Source of the DNA: Phoma sp. XZ068
Lineage: Eukaryota > Ascomycota > Dothideomycetes > Pleosporales > Didymellaceae
Assembly (NCBI GenBank): GCA_004835665.1
Contig: RBKR01000001.1
Location: forward strand, 1,984,001 to 2,048,000
Reading direction: 5' to 3'
DNA length: 64,000 nt
Positions within the stretch are counted from its first letter, which is position 1; each line of letters begins with the position of its first letter. This document shows positions 57,260 to 64,000 of this stretch, piece after piece. Below the pieces are notes generated by a model. The model ran no database searches and had not been told where the DNA came from. It saw only the letters and a program-made list of their open reading frames with translations. A program made the position numbers and the translations under genes.

Positions 57260-58655
57260 TCATGCTTTAGCGAAGTAATTTGCAAGTGTGTTCTTCTGAG
57301 CGGGCATCTTTTTCGTCGTGGTTGGAGACCCGTTCTGTGTCTCCAGTTTTTTCTTCTTCGTCTTGCTGTCGTCCAGACCCATGATGGTCTTCAACTCGTC
57401 CCATTCTTTCTTCCCCACGATACCACCACTAGCTTCTTTGTGGCCTCTCGCAAAGCTCTCACCGAGCCGCTCTCTCAGATCTGGATAGTCTTTGACAATA
57501 CTCTCCAGCCGCTTTATGATGTCCACCTTCTCACCGCCCTCGCGGCCTCTGGCAACTTTCGCAATGCGGCATGAGAAGTTCACCTTGTCTGCCAGGTAGC
57601 CTTCATTTGCACACATGACGATTTCGAGTTTGTTCGACTTGAGATGGCCGGCCCAGCGGGTCGCAATGACAGGATGGATCTGGGCAGCAGAGGAGATGGT
57701 AAGAACGCAGATAGTTGCATCGGTGGAGAACTTGGGCGCTGTATGCGTACAACGTTCTGTCTCGCGGCGTACTTCAAAGGACGCATCGTGTAGTTTCTCA
57801 GTGGTCTTGATGGTTTCTGGACCAGGCGCAGATATGACAGCGTCCCATGCGTCTCTGACGTTGTAGGCAGCAGACCGTCTCGGTGCGTTCACCAGGCCAA
57901 CTGCATCGTTGATAGCTTTCTTTGGATAGCGCTTAAACGTCGTGGTCATGTCAGGGAACGGTGGTTCCCACTTCAGTGTGGTACCAAGATCGCCATGAGT
58001 GCCCATTGCAGCGAGCCATGAAATCTTATCGCTAAGATCAGGGTGCAGAGGTAGGCAGATGTGGTAGATTAATAACGAAGTGGTCGCCACGGGCGGACAG
58101 TCGTATGCCGTAACGTAGTCAGCGCCTTCTGGAAAGCCACCTTCATCTGCAAAATGGTGATCGACTATCAGGCATGTATGCGGTAAGTTTAGTAGTGCTG
58201 CGCCTTTTCTACTTCCCTGGTCTAGTACAAAGACATACGATGGGGCCATCTCAGTCAAAGCCTCTTTGGTAGCATCATCATGCACATTGGATCCTTTTGG
58301 TGGGAAGTACACTGAGATCAGGTCAGGCGAAAGACCGAGTGAAGTAAGCGTGTGATGCAAGATTGCACCAGAGGATAGACCGTCTGCATCCTTGTCAGGT
58401 AACAAGACTATTGGTTTCTGCGCTTCGGCACTGCAACTTGTCAGTCGAATAATATCTGTTGGTTATTGAAAGTCCATACCAAGCTTTGATAATGCTCCTT
58501 GCTCGGTCAATTTGCTCTTTCCTGGCAGGCCAGACAATCTCACCAGTTTCATCGCGTCGCTGAGGCGTTGTGTGATACTCTGGGACTACAATCTTTTGCT
58601 TCTTAGTTGAAGTAGAGGCTGATTTATCGGCTTTGCGCTTTAATGGGCTTGCCAT
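57260..58655 (-). CDS. DHH-family phosphoesterase with NLS and PIP-like tail
   Basis: Exons 58480..58655 and 57260..58430, with a 49-nt intron, encode 448 residues. The N-terminus has a bipartite nuclear localisation signal at residues 6-21 (KRKADKSASTSTKKQK). The catalytic DHH domain has DKDADGLSSG at 71-80, VLDQG with Asp129, and VDHHFADEGG with Asp149-His150-His151, all expected metal ligands of the RecJ/DHH superfamily. A C-terminal helical region follows, then KNTLANYF in the last twelve residues, which resembles a PCNA-interacting (PIP) box with Lys in place of Gln. This suggests a nuclear, replication- or repair-linked phosphodiesterase or nuclease. Substrate and activity are not known to me. 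The start at 58655 is the first ATG; upstream in-frame sequence has only non-ATG starts. Confidence 0.82.
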
Positions 58656-58911
58656 CGCCAAAGAGACGTGCAATTGGCGTGTCCCGCGAACGGGTGCTAA
58701 AGACAATCTTGACCGCTGAGGTTGTAGTAATCTTGATAAGATGAGGATGTCTCCAAATAACGAATGAAGTGTTTCATTACCGAACAACAGCTTGAAGGTA
58801 TTGTTCGTTGTTTGCGCTGATGTTCAAAAGGTACAAATCATCGATGACGTCGTGCACTAGCCAATCTCGTACCAGCACCTCCTACTTCAACGCGTCTATT
58901 CGCGTTTTCTT

Positions 58912-59820
58912 TCAAGCCTTTAATCCATTCTGCTCCAGCCACGCTTCACATAAGCTTGGCCACTTACTGACAGGCAGACCAACGGTATCGAGTGCAAAGC
59001 CATGCGGCGCGTCTGCAAAAACATGGAGCTCCACCGCCGCTCCTACCTTCGTAATGCCTTCTGCCAATCGATACGCATTAACTACAGGTACCACGGGGTC
59101 GTTCCCTGAGTACACAATGAATGTAGACGGTGCACTATTGATCTGAACATCTGGCTGCACGACGTCGTACAATTGTTGCTTCTCCGGTGGCTCCAGCGCA
59201 GGTTTGTTAGGTACGATTGTCCGACCTTTTGCGTTGGTCGAGATGGGACCATATCCGATGATTGCGAAATCTATCTTTGGTATTACAGCAGAGGCCTGAG
59301 GGGATGTCCACGTTTTCGGGTATTCTGCTAGGAGCGCAGCACCAAGGTGTCCACCAGACGAAAGGCCACAGATACCCAGACCTTCACTTGAATGTCCTCC
59401 AGAGGAAATGACGTTCAGTGCTCGTCGCGCATCGTCTATTGGAGCCTGGGGTGCCGACTTTCCGTTTGGAAATCTGTGGACGAGGACAAAGGTATCGAAT
59501 CCCAGACTGGCCAGCCACCTTGCTACTTGAACGCCTTCACGCCCAACCATGAGCTCAACATAACCTCCTCCGCCCAGGATGAGGATCTCTCGTCCATTAG
59601 AAGTCCCCTTGGGCTTGTAATGGAATAACCACGGTCGCTCGACACTGTGTACGACAGCATTGTCAATACCACCGGTGGTTGACATCTCGAATGCGCCTTC
59701 GAGAGGTTGGTCGTCCCATAGTGACCAGGCGTTATCAGCGGCAAAAGTTTCCATTTTTGCTAACGGGAGAGTCCTGTCGAAAAGTGAAACCGTCTCAAGC
59801 TCAGGGAACACGTCGTTCAT
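58912..59820 (-). CDS. Alpha/beta hydrolase, esterase-like
   Basis: An intronless gene encodes 302 residues from ATG 59820. An oxyanion-type GGGGYVEL segment lies near residue 83. The nucleophile elbow GLSSGG gives Ser154. The acid YSGNDPVVP and base DAPHGF complete the triad in the correct order. It resembles small fungal and bacterial acyl esterases (BD-FAE/Axe-like alpha/beta hydrolases). There is no signal peptide, so it is probably intracellular. The start of the DHH gene is about 257 bases from its 3' end and both are on the minus strand. Substrate is unknown. Confidence 0.85.
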   Translation of the reverse strand: MNDVFPELETVSLFDRTLPLAKMETFAADNAWSLWDDQPLEGAFEMSTTGGIDNAVVHSVERPWLFHYKPKGTSNGREILILGGGGYVELMVGREGVQVARWLASLGFDTFVLVHRFPNGKSAPQAPIDDARRALNVISSGGHSSEGLGICGLSSGGHLGAALLAEYPKTWTSPQASAVIPKIDFAIIGYGPISTNAKGRTIVPNKPALEPPEKQQLYDVVQPDVQINSAPSTFIVYSGNDPVVPVVNAYRLAEGITKVGAAVELHVFADAPHGFALDTVGLPVSKWPSLCEAWLEQNGLKA

Positions 59821-60147
59821 TTGTGTATTCAAGTTCGCTAGCTATTGACCCGAGGCGGACCGAGGGCGGGGCCCATGAACTGCGGCATGCTGGTAGGATG
59901 CCAACTCAAAGATCCAAGCGGTGATGGTTCGTGTAAAATAAATCACAGATCTTGAGCATACCACTAATCTCGATGCTGTTTTATTAGTTACTGTTGAGTG
60001 GAGCATTTACGATATCTGCAGTTCGCCGCTACCTATGACGTAGATTAATGGCAACTAAATTTCAACAACCATAGGTCGCGCCACATCAACATTGCAGACT
60101 CCCTTTGATATTTCATGTTGAAAGCTACTACACGCATATCACGCATC
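59821..60147. promoter_or_regulatory. Divergent upstream region, hydrolase and FAD oxidoreductase
   Basis: The 327 bases separate the two divergent starts. Nothing else is seen. An in-frame ATG at 60115 could extend the oxidoreductase by 11 residues. Confidence 0.5.
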
Positions 60148-61420
60148 ATGGCCGCAGAACAGCAGAAACGCGATATCGTCATCATCGGTAATCTTCCACA
60201 CATTTTGAGTTTACTTCTCATAATTAACACGTACAGGTGGCGGAATCATCGGCTCAACAACAGCATACTACCTTTCTCAGCACCCAAACTTCAACAAAGA
60301 AAGAGATACTATAACACTCCTCGAGGCGACCAAAATCGCCGGCGGCGCCTCAGGAAAAGCAGGCGGTCTTCTCGGTCTCTGGGCGTACCCCTCTTGCATT
60401 GTACCACTCAGCTACCGCCTGCACAAGGAACTCGCTGACCAGCATGGCGGTGCAGAGCGTTGGGGCTACCGCGCCGTACACTGCGGACAGCTGGATATGT
60501 ACGGTGTTTTGAAAAAGGGCGAGAAGAATGGCGCCGTGAGCGGCCGCAGCGAGAACTCAGTCAGCCTTGAAAAGAGGAGCAAAAAGGCAATCAACTTACT
60601 CCGCGCCGCCGGCGTACCACCAGATCTAGACTGGATTGCTGCAGAGGGCATCCAGAGCTACGAAGAAATGGGCGACCCAAGCACAACCGCCCAAGTCCAT
60701 CCCTACCAATTCACAACCTCAATGGCGCAACTCGCACAAGACTCCGGCACAAAGATAATCTACGGCTCAGCAACATCCATCACGCAATCCTCTGGCGCCG
60801 TCAACTCCGTGACATACAAGCCCCAAGACGGCGGCGACGAACAAACCCTCCCCGCAACCACCGCCATCATCACCGCCGGCCCCTGGACACACACAATCTG
60901 GCCATCCGCACCCATCTCCGCTCTCCGCGCCCACAGCGTGACAATCCGACCCTCCCGCCCCGTCTCCGCCTACGCCCTCTTCACTTCCATCGAGCTCCCG
61001 CGCGGCCCCTCCTCCCGACGCAACGAAACAGTAACGCCAGAGATCTACGCACGTCCCAACAACGAAATCTACGCCTGCGGCGAAGGCGACGCCCTCGTCC
61101 CTCTACCCGCTTCTTCAGACCTCGTGCAAGTCGACGCCGCGCGCTGCCAGGATATCATCGACCACGTGTCCACCGTGAGCGAGGAGCTGCGCGACGGCGA
61201 GGTTACCGCGCGGCAGGCGTGCTACTTGCCGAATGTTGAGCGGGGGCAGGGGCCGCTGGTGGGCGAGACGGGGGTTAAAGGGGTGTTAATGGGGGCGGGG
61301 CATACGTGTTGGGGGATTCAGAATGCGCCTGGGACGGCGAAGTGTTTGAGTGAGATTGTGTGGGAGGGGGAGGTGAGGAGTGCGGATTTGAGGAGTTTGG
61401 ATCCGAGGAGGGTATTGTGA
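60148..61420 (+). CDS. FAD-dependent DAO-type oxidoreductase, Tda3-like
   Basis: Exons 60148..60187 and 60237..61420, with a 49-nt intron, encode 407 residues. The tiny first exon supplies DIVIIG, and the second completes the dinucleotide-binding motif GGGIIGSTTAYYLS. The glycine-rich GGASGKAGGLLG and the C-terminal VLMGAGHTCWGIQNAPGTAK are typical of the DAO family members around yeast Tda3. They oxidise an amine or amino-acid-like substrate with FAD, or act as a flavoprotein of unclear substrate in endosomal sorting. An in-frame ATG at 60115 would add a short basic N-terminus (LKATTRISR), so a mitochondrial or alternative form is possible. The C-terminal third has strong synonymous third-position C bias, unlike the first part. 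Confidence 0.86.
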
Positions 61421-61687
61421 GGGTGAGGTGTCGTTTATGCGAGTATGTCTGGTTGCGAAGGAGCTGCGGCTGTTTTCCTGCCTGAAGAGGAAATGCAGAG
61501 TGACAGAGCAGTATATTGGTGATCGTGTTAAGTCGTCACCTATTCGACGCAGTACGGACGTAGAGATGTATAAGACGAAGAAGAAGACACCATCCAAGAG
61601 ACCAGGATAGATATTACTAAACCACCAATGCCTTCACCCACACATCCCCAATCCAAGACGTACATTGAATAATCCCAACACACCACC
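61421..61687. other. Convergent 3' region
   Basis: A short gap between the stops of the FAD oxidoreductase and the WW-domain gene. The minus-strand side is C/A-rich. No gene is seen. Confidence 0.5.
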
Positions 61688-62622
61688 CTAAAAATCACCA
61701 CCCCCAAAATCTCCACCCCCATCATCAAACCCACCCCCATCCCCTCCCATCCCACCATCATCCCCATAATTATTCTCCACATACGTATCCCCATGATCCC
61801 CCGCATCCCCCAGCGCAGAACCTAGCATCGCACCACCAAGCAGACCCGCACCCGCACCCATCGCCACACCGCCCATACCCATGCCGCCACCGCCTGGGCG
61901 CCGTCCACCGGGCATTGCGTACCCGGGACGCTGCTGATACATGCCCTGGCCGCCGTAATACGGTTGCTGCCCGTAACCCTGGGGAGGATGGGAGGAGGAA
62001 CCGTGACTACTTTTTCCGAGCAATTTCCCGAGGATGCCGCCTTTGCTCTTAGTCTGGGGAGGTGGCTCCTGGTATGGTGCGCCTTGGTAGGGTGACGGGG
62101 TCCCGTATTGCTGCTCCTGCGAGTAGCCGCCGGGGGCAGGGTATCCGCCTGGGTGCGCGGCGACTCCGTAGCCGGACTGCGGTTGGCCGTAGTAGTCGTT
62201 GCTTGCGCCGCGGTGAGCGTCGCCTGAGTTGCGGCGTGCGCGCGCTTCCTCTTCTTCTTGCAGTTTGCGGGCGAGTTTCTCGTCGTCGCTGATGCCGGGT
62301 TGCTGGCTGTTGTAGGGGTTGTTGCTGCTGAATGTTGACTTTTCGCTCGTGCCGGTTGGGTGGGAGGATGCGGCGCCTCCGTATGCCGGGGGCGCACCTG
62401 CTGGTGCTTCACCCGGGGGATAAACGGGTTCGGTGGGCTTCTCCCATGTGGATTGCTTGGTGTAGATGTTGACGAAGAACCACTCGTGGTATTGTTCGTT
62501 CCAAATGGCTTTCCAGCCTTCCGGTACCTTTGGTGGAGGCGGGCCCTGCATGCTGTGTGAGCTTGTTGGTTACACTACCGAATCCTAGATGTACTTACGG
62601 GCGGAGGCGCGAAGTCTGCCAT
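61688..62622 (-). CDS. WW-domain protein with Gly-rich C-terminus
   Basis: Exons 62599..62622 (eight codons) and 61688..62545, with a 53-nt intron, encode 293 residues. Residues about 15-45 form one WW domain (VPEGWKAIWNEQYHEWFFVN followed by KQSTWEKPTEP), which binds Pro-rich peptides. A short charged helix DDEKLARKLQEEEEARARR follows. Then comes a Gln/Pro/Tyr-rich region and a Gly/Asp-rich tail containing GAGAGLLGGAMLGSALGD. Such proteins are found across Dothideomycetes and Eurotiomycetes, often near membranes, but the role is unknown. An alternative acceptor six bases upstream (CACAG) would add two residues. Confidence 0.85.
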
Positions 62623-63145
62623 ATTGAATAGTTTAACGAGCTTTACTTGAGATCTGAGACTAGAGTTAAATTCACACTGATAAGCAGTAATTTCTGCAGC
62701 AAAGCGTAGGAGAACAATCGCAGAGAAGGACGACCTTGGAGCTTATGCAGACGGGAAGCTGCGCGTCATAGGGCCGACATCATCCACGCCCCACCAAGGA
62801 CTGGTAGCGGGGCAAATGGGGGCACGTGGAGCTGCGAACGCCTGCCTTGGAACATTCGGCACCACGTGAACGCCACAAACGAGGCGCAGCAGCGTGTGTA
62901 CGCGGACGTCGTTCTAATGAGCGGAAATCAATATTCATTATTGCGAAGTATGTGCAAGGAAAGTCCGAGTCCACTGGCAGCCAGGTCGCCACAAATGCAT
63001 ACCGCAATGCGAGAACGACAGACCGGAAGATCAACGCTCAAGGGTATGGCAAGCCATGCTGAAAGATGTACTCATACAACAAATCAATCAAAACATACGG
63101 AATGTCGCGCTAGATTACGTTTCGTACCAAATGTGCGAGGTTCCA
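62623..63145. other. Intergenic between WW gene and EDE1 3' end
   Basis: Only short frames occur. I read it as promoter of the WW gene and 3' flank of EDE1. Confidence 0.5.
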
Positions 63146-64000
63146 TTACTGCTGCCCAGAGACCAAGTAGTCCGTTGCCTGCCTGAGATTAGCCAAGACG
63201 TTTCCAGTACGGAAGCAGTTGCTGCTTACCTTGTTGATGTCATAGTCGAATTTCTCCAAAGCGCCCAGAGCATCGTTACGGTTGTAGCCCATAGCGGTCA
63301 GCTTCTTCAAGATAGGGTCGTCATGCTCCGTTCCGCTGCTGATCGCACGGCCCAACTGAGGCATCTGGGGTGACTGAGGAGACAGGTGTCCCTGCTTTGA
63401 TGAAGTACCGGCATCCTCGTTGTCGAGAGTGTCGAAGACAGACTTGCTGAAGTCGGTCGACTGTTGCTGCGAGTGCCCGGGCTTGTCATTTTGCGAGGAC
63501 TCGAGGTTGGAGAAAATAGCATCCCAATCCTGGGTCGACGACGAGGGCTGTGGTGCCTGGGGCTGTCCAAAGCTGTGAGACAAGTGTTCGAAATCGCTGA
63601 AGCTGTCGTCGCCGCGCGGCTTGCCGGTAGGTGTTTGCTGCGATGCCATGGTGTTCGACTTCGATGCTGCAGGGGAGTCGAAAACAGGGTTGAATTCGTC
63701 AAGCTCATCACGCTGATGCGATGAGAACATGAAGTCGTCGTTATCCTTGTCGTCCTCCTTAGCATCCGTCAAGTCATCGAAGCCAGCATCGAAATCGTCA
63801 TTGAAGGCCGACCTTTGAAGCTGGGGTTGGTTGGAAGACTGGGAAGCTCCCGTGTTGTTGTCACCAGTACCATATGACACAGCGGAGTGGTACGCGTCAG
63901 ATGGTACAGTCGATGATGGTGTGTCGTTGGGAGGGGGTGAGGTCGTCGTTGGCTTGGATGAAGGACCACCGAATAGAGCTGCGCCGTGGCCACCGGCCGG
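63146..64000 (-). CDS. ede1: Ede1-like endocytic scaffold, C-terminal part
   Basis: The gene runs off the right edge, so only the 3' part is present. Exon 63230..64000 (open at the edge) and the terminal exon 63146..63178 are joined across a 51-nt intron that uses the inner CAG; this yields DYDINK|ATDYLVSGQQ. The C-terminus is a UBA domain (DDPILKKLTAMGYNRNDALG and following), preceded by a disordered stretch with DFDAGFDDL, DEFNPVF and DWDAIF acidic/aromatic motifs of endocytic adaptors. That layout is typical of Ede1/EH-UBA proteins that start clathrin patches at the plasma membrane and bind ubiquitin. The EH domains would lie upstream of the window, so the name is probable only. Confidence 0.78.
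   Translation of the reverse strand, partial: PAGGHGAALFGGPSSKPTTTSPPPNDTPSSTVPSDAYHSAVSYGTGDNNTGASQSSNQPQLQRSAFNDDFDAGFDDLTDAKEDDKDNDDFMFSSHQRDELDEFNPVFDSPAASKSNTMASQQTPTGKPRGDDSFSDFEHLSHSFGQPQAPQPSSSTQDWDAIFSNLESSQNDKPGHSQQQSTDFSKSVFDTLDNEDAGTSSKQGHLSPQSPQMPQLGRAISSGTEHDDPILKKLTAMGYNRNDALGALEKFDYDINKVSSNCFRTGNVLANLRQATDYLVSGQQ

Overview
The window reads as a gene-dense euchromatic segment of a filamentous ascomycete (Pezizomycotina). A Dothideomycete is my best guess, but that is inference from gene content and style, not proof. The pointers are spliceosomal introns of about 43-60 nt with GTAAGT-like donors and CTAAC/CTGAC branch sites, fungal-only families (Zn2Cys6 regulator, Mid1, VTC, AA9 and AA7 enzymes), and a complete 375-residue actin in six coding exons. 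I reconstructed exon joins by hand for each spliced gene and checked that phases close. There are 24 supported genes plus one weak candidate. I see no prokaryotic elements, no transposon with recognisable coding capacity, and no rRNA or tRNA gene.

Layout, left to right. 0.9-5.5 kb: an acyl-CoA dehydrogenase, a small proline-rich membrane protein and a Zn2Cys6 transcription factor with a 13-nt micro-exon. 6-16.9 kb: the Mid1 calcium-channel subunit, an unknown serine-rich protein, a secreted AA7 flavo-oxidase with two chitin-binding modules, and a secreted S41-type peptidase. 16.9-19.7 kb: a gene-poor gap. 19.7-33.6 kb: a housekeeping block for membranes and traffic, with a VTC polyphosphate-complex subunit, Sec16, and a Neo1-type flippase divergent from Sec16. 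34.9-41 kb: a three-exon multi-pass membrane protein converging on a full-length ABCA-type transporter. 43.2-46.1 kb: a quinone-oxidoreductase-like enzyme with a GC-AG intron converging on an MFS transporter. 46.8-54.9 kb: actin, Fes1, a proteasome-assembly chaperone and the Ecm16/Dhr1 ribosome-biogenesis helicase. 55.8-64 kb: an AA9 LPMO, a nuclear-looking DHH phosphoesterase, an alpha/beta hydrolase, a FAD oxidoreductase, a WW-domain protein and the 3' part of an Ede1-like endocytic scaffold.

Most neighbours are ordinary single genes and do not form a pathway. I found no polyketide or peptide synthase and do not call a biosynthetic cluster. Themes that recur are membrane lipid and vesicle biology (Sec16, Neo1, ABCA, Ede1, VTC) and extracellular polysaccharide attack (AA9, CBM18-AA7). 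The items most worth a second look are the DHH protein that carries both a bipartite NLS and a C-terminal PCNA-binding-like motif, the palindrome in front of the micro-exon-bearing transcription factor, and the CBM18-CBM18-AA7 oxidase.
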